Of a stretch of DNA of 64,000 nt, positions 9,374 to 17,610 are shown piece by piece. Under the pieces are notes generated by a model. The model ran no database searches. It saw only the letters and a program-made list of their open reading frames with translations, and was not told where the DNA came from. Each line of letters opens with the position of its first letter. The stretch's first letter is position 1. Location of the stretch: positions 124,001 to 188,000 of the forward strand of contig NZ_BFAZ01000010.1 in NCBI RefSeq assembly GCF_003114815.1, read 5' to 3'. The position numbers and the translations under genes were made by a program. The DNA comes from Leptospira ellinghausenii. Lineage in GTDB: Bacteria > Spirochaetota > Leptospiria > Leptospirales > Leptospiraceae.

Positions 9374-10608
9374 AATTGGAATAATGTTTTAGGGATTTGC
9401 ATTTTGATACGGTAAGGTGAAGGATTAATTTCTAATTGACCATTTAGGAATTGGATTCTTTGTTCAATCCCTTTTTCTCCAATTCCAATATTCCAAAATG
9501 ATTCAGGAAGTGCAATGTTTACGTTTGGAGGCTGTGGATTTGTTTCCTTGAATTCTGTGACAAAATCTATGGAGATGGAATTTTCGCTTTCCTCTAAACG
9601 ACAAATTGTTTTTCCACTGCCATGCCTTAAATCATTGGTACTGATTTCTTTAAAAATTTGTAATAAATGATGTGCTGTCTCAGGTTCTTTGATTGGTATC
9701 ATCCGATCCTTAAGGGTTTCGCTTTGGATTACAATTTCCCTACCTAACATTTTATATCTTTTTTTAACTAGGAGTTGCAGACCATGGATAAGGGATTCTT
9801 GCAAAATTTCTCTCTGGTCTTCTTCTTTTACTTGGTTCCGCAAAGATTCTAATGCATCAGAAGAAAGTTCTTTGATTTTATGGATCACAGCAGTGGAAGT
9901 TTCTGCTGCATTGGACTCCAATGTTTGGCAGAGTAATACTAAGTCCGTGAGTTTAGAACCCAAACTATCATGGATGTCTTGGAAAAATGTCCTACGTTTT
10001 TCTTCGAGTAACATACCACGATACGCTGCGATGTAACGTGTTTGGAACCACCAATGGTTTAGAAAGAAAGAAACTAAAAAGAGTGGCACAATCGTAGACA
10101 TCTCTCTCCATGTTTCATCTGGAATCAAAGAATCATTTTGGATGAAAACTCGTATCAAATAAATGCAAAAAACAACGGTCCATTCAATCATAAACTGCCA
10201 AACAAGACCTGGATAAAAAAATGAATTTGAACCAATGAGTGCAATGATGGTTAACCAATTCCTTGGATCAAAATAAGGGATTGTTGGATCATGAAAGCCA
10301 GTTTCGATTTCGACTAAGACCAAGGAAAAAAACAAAATTCGAACAAGTTTTGTGATATTGGCATTCACAGTTCGATAAAAAAAAGAAATCCCGACTAAAC
10401 ATAAACTGATGATGAGCTGTGAAAACGAAAGGTAACAATTCGTAAGATCAGCTTTTCCCCACTCCAAATAAACGCTATGAGCATAAGCAAGGGTGTAGGC
10501 GAATCCTAAAAAATACAGTTTGTTTAAGATTTCTGAGTAAACTGCAATTAAGGAAATTGGGTCAAATTGTTTGCCCAAAAGTTTGTGATAGACAACACGA
10601 ATGTTCAT
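9370..10608 (-). CDS. Membrane sensor histidine kinase, HisKA_3 (NarX/DesK-like)
   Basis: 412 residues. Residues about 25-190 contain six or seven transmembrane segments and no obvious extracytoplasmic ligand domain. A HisKA_3 dimerisation helix follows, with the phospho-acceptor His213 in RRTFFQDIHDSLGSK. The ATPase domain has an N-box-like FKEISTNDLRHGSG and a terminal NIGIGEKGIEQRI resembling the last Gly-rich segment of the DesK/NarX group. The usual DxGxG box between them is not recognisable, which is odd. It partners the LuxR-type regulator it overlaps. The signal is unknown, perhaps a membrane property, given the 7TM-like sensor region. Confidence 0.87.
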   Translation of the reverse strand: MNIRVVYHKLLGKQFDPISLIAVYSEILNKLYFLGFAYTLAYAHSVYLEWGKADLTNCYLSFSQLIISLCLVGISFFYRTVNANITKLVRILFFSLVLVEIETGFHDPTIPYFDPRNWLTIIALIGSNSFFYPGLVWQFMIEWTVVFCIYLIRVFIQNDSLIPDETWREMSTIVPLFLVSFFLNHWWFQTRYIAAYRGMLLEEKRRTFFQDIHDSLGSKLTDLVLLCQTLESNAAETSTAVIHKIKELSSDALESLRNQVKEEDQREILQESLIHGLQLLVKKRYKMLGREIVIQSETLKDRMIPIKEPETAHHLLQIFKEISTNDLRHGSGKTICRLEESENSISIDFVTEFKETNPQPPNVNIALPESFWNIGIGEKGIEQRIQFLNGQLEINPSPYRIKMQIPKTLFQL

Positions 10609-10650
10609 AAGACTACCAATACTTTGTTTGGTAGAGAATGAAGATTTTCT

Positions 10651-11013
10651 TCATACTTCTAGTTTTTTGATGTGTTCCAATAGGAGTTTTTTGTCATCAT
10701 CGAAGATTTGGTTGAATTCAAGCCCCACTTCATAAAAAGCACCTTCACCAAATTCTTCCAATCGAACTACTTTTGCCTTCGGGTACAAAACATATTTTAC
10801 ATCAGGGAATCGTAATTCCAATTCAAGCCTTGTTCCCATAGGCATCGGTTCCTTGGTCCGAAAGAGGAGTCCACCTTCCGAGATGTCTTGTGAGTCCCCT
10901 TCCCCTTTGTCGCTAGGCAAAAACTGAGCTGAACCAGCACCTGATTGGATCACACGGTAGGTGAGATGGACTTTTTCAGAGATACGATTGTAAATGCGGC
11001 GTTCGCTAGACAT
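10651..11013 (-). CDS. PilZ domain protein
   Basis: 120 residues forming essentially one PilZ domain. It has the cyclic-di-GMP binding signatures RxxxR (RRIYNR, residues about 5-10) and DxSxxG (DISEGG, near residue 43), followed by the beta-barrel pattern. The product probably binds c-di-GMP and acts on a partner protein, since no output domain is attached. It lies 42 bp upstream of nothing obvious in the same direction except the kinase gene start, and seems an independent unit. Confidence 0.87.
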   Translation of the reverse strand: MSSERRIYNRISEKVHLTYRVIQSGAGSAQFLPSDKGEGDSQDISEGGLLFRTKEPMPMGTRLELELRFPDVKYVLYPKAKVVRLEEFGEGAFYEVGLEFNQIFDDDKKLLLEHIKKLEV

Positions 11014-11060
11014 GAATGCTAGAGAACACCGAAATCAATGTTTGGGCAAGTTTAAAATGA

Positions 11061-11090
11061 AAATCTCACCCGCATCTAAGGGTGAGATTT
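11061..11090 (-). terminator. Terminator of the RND pump operon
   Basis: An 11-bp perfect stem, AAATCTCACCC (11061-11071) and GGGTGAGATTT (11080-11090), with an 8-nt loop, lies 4 bp after the stop of the RND gene. On the minus strand the stem is followed by T-rich sequence, as expected for a rho-independent terminator. Confidence 0.8.
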
Positions 11091-11093
11091 CTG

Positions 11094-14000
11094 TTATCCT
11101 TCTAAATCCTCTGGTCGGATTTCGTAATCTGGACGGAAGGCTCCTTCAATTTTCTCTCTGAGCCTATCGATGTATCCAAAAACGGCAGGTACTACGATGA
11201 GTGTGATGAGAGTCGATAGGATGAGTCCACCAATGATGGCAATCCCCATTGCAGTTCTCGATTTAGAGGCTTCACCAATCCCAAGTGCAATTGGCAATGT
11301 CCCTGCAATCATTGCAAGGGATGTCATAAGGATTGGTCTCAATCGTTTTGCACCCGCATCAAAGATGGCATCGTTTCTAGACATACCATGTTCTTTCATA
11401 GCAAGCATCGCATGGTCCACAAGTAAGATGGAGTTTTTAGCAACAAGACCCATTAGTAGGATGAGTCCAATCATACTAAATAAGTTTAACATCTCGCCAG
11501 TTAAGGCGAGTGCAAAAAAGGCACCCGATATAGCAGGTGGAATGGCAAACAAAATCGTTATCGGTGTGATAAATGACTCATAAAGAGAAGCTAACACAAG
11601 ATAAATGAAGATAAGCGCCATCCCAAAGGCAAGGACGATGTTTTGTAACAACTCTTTGAAGTCTTCAGATTGTCCCACAAAGGAATACGTAATGCCAGGA
11701 GGTGGTGGTAATTTTTCCTTTAGGATTTTGACTGCGGATTCAGAAGCCGATGCAATGGCACCACCTGGTGCCAGGTTTGCATTGATAGGAACAACCCTCG
11801 ATCTGTCTTCACGAATGATCCTTGCTGGAGAGGAACTTTCTTTACCATCGGCAATTGCACTTAGAGGAATGAGTTTGTTTTGAATGTTTGGCACTCTTGT
11901 TTCATAAAAAGACTTACGTAAATTTCGTTGGTCTTCTTTCAGACGTAACCGCACATCATATTCAATTCCATTTTCCAGGTATTTGGCAACCTCTCCCCCT
12001 TCGATGTGGTAACGAAGTTCTGCTCCCATCACCCCTGCAACCACACCAACGGTTTGCATTTTTGCACGATTTGGTACAACTTGGAATTCTGGTTTACCTG
12101 TTCTGTAAGTTGTGTCCACATCAGTTAGGTCTGGAATTTTTCTAAGTTCATCCATTACCTTAAACGAATAGCTTTCCAAATCTTTTAAATTTTCCCCTTT
12201 TAAGTTAAGGTTAAATGGATATTGTACCCCACCACCAATCGCAGAATAATCGTTAACCTTTGGTCTTGCATGTGGATATGCTTTTAGAAAATCTCTGATC
12301 TGGTCTTTTACATCTGCCGTTGTACGTTTGCGGTATTCAGAAGGAAGTAAGGCAACGCCGATCGTAGCGATATTGGATTCTCCATCACTATTCCCCACAA
12401 CTGTTGCCAATAATTCTAACTCGGGAATGTTTTTGATGATTTCATTTTGGATTTGTTCTACCACTTCAGAAGTACCAGTTAAGGAAGTCCCCGGTGCCAT
12501 TTCCACATTCACCATAAATTCACCTTGATCGTTTGCAGGAAGGAAGGTCTTTTTCACAAAGGCAAGAGAGAAGATACTTGTGATGAGTGTAAGAATTGTA
12601 AGTAAAATGACTGCCCAAGGTTTTTTTAAGGCAAACTTCATAATGATTGCGTACATTCTGTCCAGGAAATCTTGGAACTTATCAAAATTACGGAGAACAA
12701 AATTCTTTTCTTTGTGAATGTCAGTTTTCCCTGCAAAATAAGCAGATAACATTGGTGCAACTGTAAGACCATCAAAAAGAGAAATGATCATGGCAAAGAC
12801 AACTGTGAGTCCAAACTGTTTGAAAAACTGACCTACTATTCCCGATAAAAATCCAATGGGAAGGAAAACCGCAATCACGGTAAGAGAGGTTCCAATTACC
12901 GCCAAGGTTACTTCTTCTGTTCCTTTTCGGGCAGCAACAATGACCGATTCCCCTTCTTCTAGTTTACGGAAAATATTTTCCCTAACCACAATCGCATCAT
13001 CAACCAAAAGACCAACCGCAAGTGATAAGGCAAGAAGTGTCATCACGTTCATGGTAAATCCCATGGCATACATAATGATAAAGGCACCTAACATTGAGTT
13101 AGGGAGTGCCATACCAGTGATGATGGTAGAACGAACGTTTCCGAGAAAAAGATACACAACTAAAACAGCAAGAAAAATCCCTAGAATAATGGCGAGAGTT
13201 ACATCTTCAATGTTAGCTCGGATCCATTTCGAGCCATCTCGGATGAGGATGACTTTCGGAGTGCCCTTCATATCTTTGATTTGGTCATTGATGGTATTAA
13301 TTTTTGCTAAGATACCATCCGCTACTTCAACGGTGTTTGCTCCCGATTGTTTGTAAACATCTAAGAAAAGAGCTGTTTTTTGAACTCGCTCTTTTTTCGG
13401 TGCTTCGTATTTGAATAATAATTTTCCAATGATAGAAGGTTCTTCGTGTTCTTCGGTATTGATAGGAGCATACAATAATCCACGAGTCTGTCGGTCTTGT
13501 AATGTGTCTTTGACTTGGCCAAGGTCTTTGACAAGTACCCCTCTACCAAATTCACCACCAAACGAAACAACTGTGTTCTCAATTTGAGATAAGGATTCGT
13601 ATTTTGCTACCGTACGGAAAGAAGTTTCCTTTTCTCCACCTTCTACTTTTCCTGCAGGGATGTTCACACCAGAATTTTTGATTTGGTTCCCAATGGCAAT
13701 GGCAGGCACTTGGTAGGCATTTATTTTATTGCGATCAAGTTCGATATGAATCTCACGGCGAGCTCCACCGATAATTTTCACGGCACCAACATTATTCACT
13801 TGTTCTAACTTGGTTTTGATTTTTTCTTTTGCTAAATCGTACAACTCACCTTCTGGTAAATCCGCAAATAAAGAGATCCGCATAATGGGTTGGTCTGATG
13901 GATCAAACCTCTGTACGAGAGGTTCTTTTGATGATTCAGGGAAAAGTGGTTTGACCCTTGCTGTTTTATCGCGTACTTGTTGTTCGGCATATTTGATATC

Positions 14001-14297
14001 AGTGGTCAAACTGAACTCAGCAAAAACGAGAGAGATCCCTTCTTGGTTTCGAGAAGTAATCCTTTTAAGTCCAGAGATGGAACTGAGTTCCTCTTCCAAA
14101 GGTTTGGAGATAGAAGTCTCAATCTCTTCTGGGCCTGCTCCAGGGTACACAGTGGACACCACAACAAATGGGATGTTGATATCCGGGAATAAATCCACAC
14201 CGATTCGTTTTAAGGAAATGTATCCTGTGATCACCATGATGATCACGAGGGATGAAATGAAAATGGGGCGTTTGATCGAAAATGAAGCAATACTCAT
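11094..14297 (-). CDS. RND-family efflux pump inner-membrane subunit (AcrB/HAE1 type)
   Basis: 1067 residues with the typical RND layout: one N-terminal helix, a large periplasmic porter region, a six-helix block, and a second such half. Hallmarks are the start SIASFSIKRPIFISSLVIIM, the proton-relay Asp pair in LAVGLLVDDAIVV, and VPAVFGYIDR near the end. It exports small molecules using the proton gradient. An acidic then basic insertion (INTEEHEEPSIIGKLLFKYE, about residues 280-310) is unusual. No membrane-fusion protein or TolC-like channel lies next to it. It starts 12 bp after the GT-C-like gene. Confidence 0.93.
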   Translation of the reverse strand: MSIASFSIKRPIFISSLVIIMVITGYISLKRIGVDLFPDINIPFVVVSTVYPGAGPEEIETSISKPLEEELSSISGLKRITSRNQEGISLVFAEFSLTTDIKYAEQQVRDKTARVKPLFPESSKEPLVQRFDPSDQPIMRISLFADLPEGELYDLAKEKIKTKLEQVNNVGAVKIIGGARREIHIELDRNKINAYQVPAIAIGNQIKNSGVNIPAGKVEGGEKETSFRTVAKYESLSQIENTVVSFGGEFGRGVLVKDLGQVKDTLQDRQTRGLLYAPINTEEHEEPSIIGKLLFKYEAPKKERVQKTALFLDVYKQSGANTVEVADGILAKINTINDQIKDMKGTPKVILIRDGSKWIRANIEDVTLAIILGIFLAVLVVYLFLGNVRSTIITGMALPNSMLGAFIIMYAMGFTMNVMTLLALSLAVGLLVDDAIVVRENIFRKLEEGESVIVAARKGTEEVTLAVIGTSLTVIAVFLPIGFLSGIVGQFFKQFGLTVVFAMIISLFDGLTVAPMLSAYFAGKTDIHKEKNFVLRNFDKFQDFLDRMYAIIMKFALKKPWAVILLTILTLITSIFSLAFVKKTFLPANDQGEFMVNVEMAPGTSLTGTSEVVEQIQNEIIKNIPELELLATVVGNSDGESNIATIGVALLPSEYRKRTTADVKDQIRDFLKAYPHARPKVNDYSAIGGGVQYPFNLNLKGENLKDLESYSFKVMDELRKIPDLTDVDTTYRTGKPEFQVVPNRAKMQTVGVVAGVMGAELRYHIEGGEVAKYLENGIEYDVRLRLKEDQRNLRKSFYETRVPNIQNKLIPLSAIADGKESSSPARIIREDRSRVVPINANLAPGGAIASASESAVKILKEKLPPPPGITYSFVGQSEDFKELLQNIVLAFGMALIFIYLVLASLYESFITPITILFAIPPAISGAFFALALTGEMLNLFSMIGLILLMGLVAKNSILLVDHAMLAMKEHGMSRNDAIFDAGAKRLRPILMTSLAMIAGTLPIALGIGEASKSRTAMGIAIIGGLILSTLITLIVVPAVFGYIDRLREKIEGAFRPDYEIRPEDLEG

Positions 14298-14309
14298 GAA
14301 TTTTTATCT

Positions 14310-16172
14310 CTATTGAAGCAGTTTGTATTCTTGTAAACAAGCTGTACCAGAGCTCTCTCTGTAAGTAGACAGCAATGTTGACTTACTGTTCAACATTTTT
14401 GTGCGATTTTCAAATTTTTCTTCAACAAAACTATCAGGACAAATATCACTTAATAAGAGAACGGAATCAAAATTTGTCCAATCTTTCCATCTGTATTTGT
14501 TGTCATTTCGTACCATCCCCTCTTTGTAGGTGCGAAGTTTCATCGCCAGATCAAAATCGGAGGCTAAAACTCGCCCTTTTGTATCGTATTTTTCTGTAAA
14601 ATGGAAGGCATTGATGAGGATGTATTTTTTATTGGGAGTCACATGTTCGGCAATTTCTCTTGCAGGTTGGAAATCACCTGCATTCATCCCTCGGTAACAG
14701 AACATTTTGGTCTTATAAAATTTTCCAGAAAGAATCCCTTGTTCGTAAACCGAATTATAAAATACAAAACTAGTTGTGAGTAGGATCACTGATATGGAAG
14801 TGATCCTTTGAAAATTATGATCCGCTAAATGATAGAGTCGTAAAATCCACAAAAAACCCACTAGACCAATCGCAGGGATAAACTGGAGAACATGCCTTGG
14901 TTGTTTGTTCCCAGTGGTAAGTTCCAAAATCAAAAGTTCTAAAAATAGAATAAAAGTACCTGCTACAAGTGGGTCTTTGATTTTATTCCATATTGTTTCT
15001 TTCGTACGAACAAGAAAATATAACAAAGACAAGGTGGAAAATAATACCAAAGTTCGGAATCCCCAAATGAAATCAAAAACTCCAGGAACAGATGGGTCTT
15101 TTCCTGGTTCCGTCCAAAGGGTCAGGAAAAAACTTCTTGTGTAAGCGTTTACAATCATCTGTGCATCGATAAGAGCATTCACTCTATCTGGATTTAAAAA
15201 TAACCATAAAAATGCAGGGAAAATTGCATAAGCCCAAAGTACAACGGCTGTTTTTGGGAAGATTTTCTTCATAGCATCGCGATTTCGGAATAAATAAACT
15301 GAAAGATCAACAAACAAAACCAAGGTGATCCCAAACATAAACTGTTTGAATCCTTTTTGATTCAGATTGATTTTGGTGACTACTCGTAACACAGGCAAAG
15401 AGAATACCATGAGTACAACAAATACTAGGTATAAAAGTCGAATTCCTTTTGCGTAATGTTTTAAGAGATAAAGGATAACTTCTTTGTATTTACCTGGGGA
15501 ACGAATGAGTTCATAGGCAAAACATGCCATAAAGAATAAAATCCCATATGGATATTTGGTGAAATAAAAACCAAATAAGGAAACAAAAATCATCCATTTG
15601 GTAGTGCCATCAATCTCAAGTTCTCGGTTATCTGTATCATACAAACGGTAAATCGCATAAACAGAGAGGAGTAAAAAAAACATCGATTGGGTTTCCAACA
15701 TAGAAGACAAAGAATACGCAGGCACTTCTACAGTTTGGATGGTCAGGATAAAAATGAGGGATGAAAATAGTCCTGACCAAAAAAGAGATTTTGTCATCCG
15801 AAACGATGTATACACCAAACCTGGATACACTAAGATCAAAAAGAAAAGTCCAAGAAAACTATCTCGATAGGTTTCATAAGCATCAATTGGTAAATACAAA
15901 GTAACAAATGTTAGAAGCGAACGTAATGGAGGCCAAGTGGGGCTTTCCAGAAATGGCATCATGCCATAAAACCAATTTCCATTTCGAAAATCGACGTACT
16001 GGTCCAGGACTTGGTTCAGTCGTATGTTTTCATCCCAAGACAAAAAATCTTTATTGGGACAAATTTGGAGGAAGGCCTCCCAAGATTTTGTAGCATAGAA
16101 CACGACGAGAAAAACGCCGAAACCGATGAAAAGAACCCCAAAACTGTTCAGAAGAATGTTTTTTGCCTTCAT
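14310..16172 (-). CDS. Polytopic membrane protein, probable GT-C glycosyltransferase
   Basis: 620 residues from the ATG at 16172, which has AAGGA 5 nt upstream; ATG 16190 is an alternative adding six residues. There are about ten to twelve membrane helices. The first extracytoplasmic loop holds SWDENIRLNQVLDQYVDF, the Asp-Glu arrangement typical of dolichyl-phosphate-mannose-type (GT39-like) enzymes. The C-terminal 120 residues form a soluble, extracytoplasmic-looking domain. Such enzymes transfer sugars from polyprenyl phosphates to envelope molecules; donor and acceptor here are unknown. It is followed by the RND pump gene. Confidence 0.65.
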   Translation of the reverse strand: MKAKNILLNSFGVLFIGFGVFLVVFYATKSWEAFLQICPNKDFLSWDENIRLNQVLDQYVDFRNGNWFYGMMPFLESPTWPPLRSLLTFVTLYLPIDAYETYRDSFLGLFFLILVYPGLVYTSFRMTKSLFWSGLFSSLIFILTIQTVEVPAYSLSSMLETQSMFFLLLSVYAIYRLYDTDNRELEIDGTTKWMIFVSLFGFYFTKYPYGILFFMACFAYELIRSPGKYKEVILYLLKHYAKGIRLLYLVFVVLMVFSLPVLRVVTKINLNQKGFKQFMFGITLVLFVDLSVYLFRNRDAMKKIFPKTAVVLWAYAIFPAFLWLFLNPDRVNALIDAQMIVNAYTRSFFLTLWTEPGKDPSVPGVFDFIWGFRTLVLFSTLSLLYFLVRTKETIWNKIKDPLVAGTFILFLELLILELTTGNKQPRHVLQFIPAIGLVGFLWILRLYHLADHNFQRITSISVILLTTSFVFYNSVYEQGILSGKFYKTKMFCYRGMNAGDFQPAREIAEHVTPNKKYILINAFHFTEKYDTKGRVLASDFDLAMKLRTYKEGMVRNDNKYRWKDWTNFDSVLLLSDICPDSFVEEKFENRTKMLNSKSTLLSTYRESSGTACLQEYKLLQ

Positions 16173-16296
16173 ACCAATCCTTGGAATCATTCTTTCTTTG
16201 GGGTGGAATTGGGATCAACCGAAGTATTTTTTACGCAAATTTTCTCTTTGATTGTTGTCCAAGGGATTGGATTCTGTCCGTTAGAAGGTTCAAAAA

Positions 16297-16956
16297 ATGC
16301 AAGATTTCGTAGACATTGGTGAAAAAATCATCTTTCTCGTGATGTTATTCGCGAGTATCCTCGCCATTGCTGTTTTCATCGAAAGGTTAATTGTTTATAA
16401 ACGCAATTTTAACAAAGAATCTGAATCACTTCTCGATTCACTCACACTTCTGATTCGCCACCGTGATCTAAAAGGTACGGAAAAACTACTCGAAAGCCAT
16501 CCTATGGAAAATTCTTATACACGATTCATTCATTTTGTTTTGGAACGTGAAAAAGAAAATCATAAAGGTTTATCGGAACTCATGGAAGGGAAAATTCTAA
16601 AAGAACGACTCAGTTTAGAAGAAAGACTTCCGATTCTAAACACTCTTGGGAACAACACTCCCTTCATTGGACTTTTGGGAACTGTGCTTGGAGTCATCAA
16701 AGCATTTTATGGTTTGGGTACTTTAGGTAACTCTGGTGCAGAAGTGGTGATGCGTAGTATTTCCACGGCCCTACTTGCTACTGCTGCTGGTCTTGCTGTT
16801 GCGATTCCTGTTGTGATGGCCAATAACTACTTCACTCGTAAAATGAAACTGGTATTAGGACAATTAGAAATTCTTTCGAAAGAGATCCATGCAAGTTTTA
16901 TCACAAGTGGGAAACACAACCAATCCTCTAGTTCCACTCCCAACATTCACCACTAA
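16297..16956 (+). CDS. exbB: ExbB/TolQ/MotA-family proton channel
   Basis: 219 residues with three membrane helices (about 9-30, 118-142, 158-182) and a cytoplasmic loop between the first two, the usual ExbB topology. The second helix has the family pattern NNTPFIGLLGTVLGVIKAF and the third begins ISTALLATAAGLAVAIPVV. It should form the proton-driven motor that energises TonB. The next gene encodes TonB, 11 bp away. The usual third component, ExbD, is not in this operon or anywhere in the window. Confidence 0.9.
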   Translation: MQDFVDIGEKIIFLVMLFASILAIAVFIERLIVYKRNFNKESESLLDSLTLLIRHRDLKGTEKLLESHPMENSYTRFIHFVLEREKENHKGLSELMEGKILKERLSLEERLPILNTLGNNTPFIGLLGTVLGVIKAFYGLGTLGNSGAEVVMRSISTALLATAAGLAVAIPVVMANNYFTRKMKLVLGQLEILSKEIHASFITSGKHNQSSSSTPNIHH

Positions 16957-16967
16957 ATACTGGTTAT

Positions 16968-17609
16968 ATGAATTCATTTACATTATTTTTACAATACAAA
17001 CTCAGGCGGTTCGGTCTTTTCCGAGCCAGCTTATTTGTTTCTGTGAGTTTACATGTATTTTGTTATTTGGTATATTTTATTCTAACATTGCCAAGTGAAG
17101 CTGCGTTTCAAGAAACTTCAATGGAAGATGTGGATGTATCCTTTGAAGAAATTCCACCAGAACTCATTGGTGGAACTTCAAGCCCCGCTCCCGTCGAAAA
17201 ACAAGAATGGGTAGAGGGATCGAATAAGGATGCGGAAGACAAACCCGATAATTCAGACTTAAACCCAAACCAACTTTCAGGGAATGGTACAGACAAAGAT
17301 GGATTTTTGTTTTCATTTAATGGTGACAGGCCTCCCACACCTATCATTGATTTTGATCTAAAAGCATATTTCCCTGAAGCAGCAAAAGCTGCGAACATTA
17401 GCCAAAAGACAGTTGTAGTTATGGTGCAAGTTGACGAACAAGGTGTACTCCAAGGAGTCAAAATTGTTTCGGGACGAGCGGGATATGGGTTTGATGAAGC
17501 TGCGATTAAAATCATCCAACGTGCAAGGTTTACACCTGGTTATGACAAAGGAAAACCAACTCGGATGGCTCATAGATTGCCCATCAGTTTTGATTTAGAA
17601 GAGGATTAA
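16968..17609 (+). CDS. tonB: TonB-family energy transducer
   Basis: 213 residues: a short cytoplasmic N-terminus, one membrane anchor (about residues 20-42), an acidic, only mildly Pro-rich linker, and a C-terminal TonB domain from about residue 120 (VVMVQVDEQGVLQGVKIVSG, then FDEAAIKIIQRARFTPGYDK). TonB couples inner-membrane proton force to outer-membrane transport. It sits directly between exbB and the 803-residue papain-fold protein, with one base between its stop and the next start. No TonB-dependent receptor gene is in the window. Confidence 0.88.
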   Translation: MNSFTLFLQYKLRRFGLFRASLFVSVSLHVFCYLVYFILTLPSEAAFQETSMEDVDVSFEEIPPELIGGTSSPAPVEKQEWVEGSNKDAEDKPDNSDLNPNQLSGNGTDKDGFLFSFNGDRPPTPIIDFDLKAYFPEAAKAANISQKTVVVMVQVDEQGVLQGVKIVSGRAGYGFDEAAIKIIQRARFTPGYDKGKPTRMAHRLPISFDLEED

Positions 17610-17610
17610 G

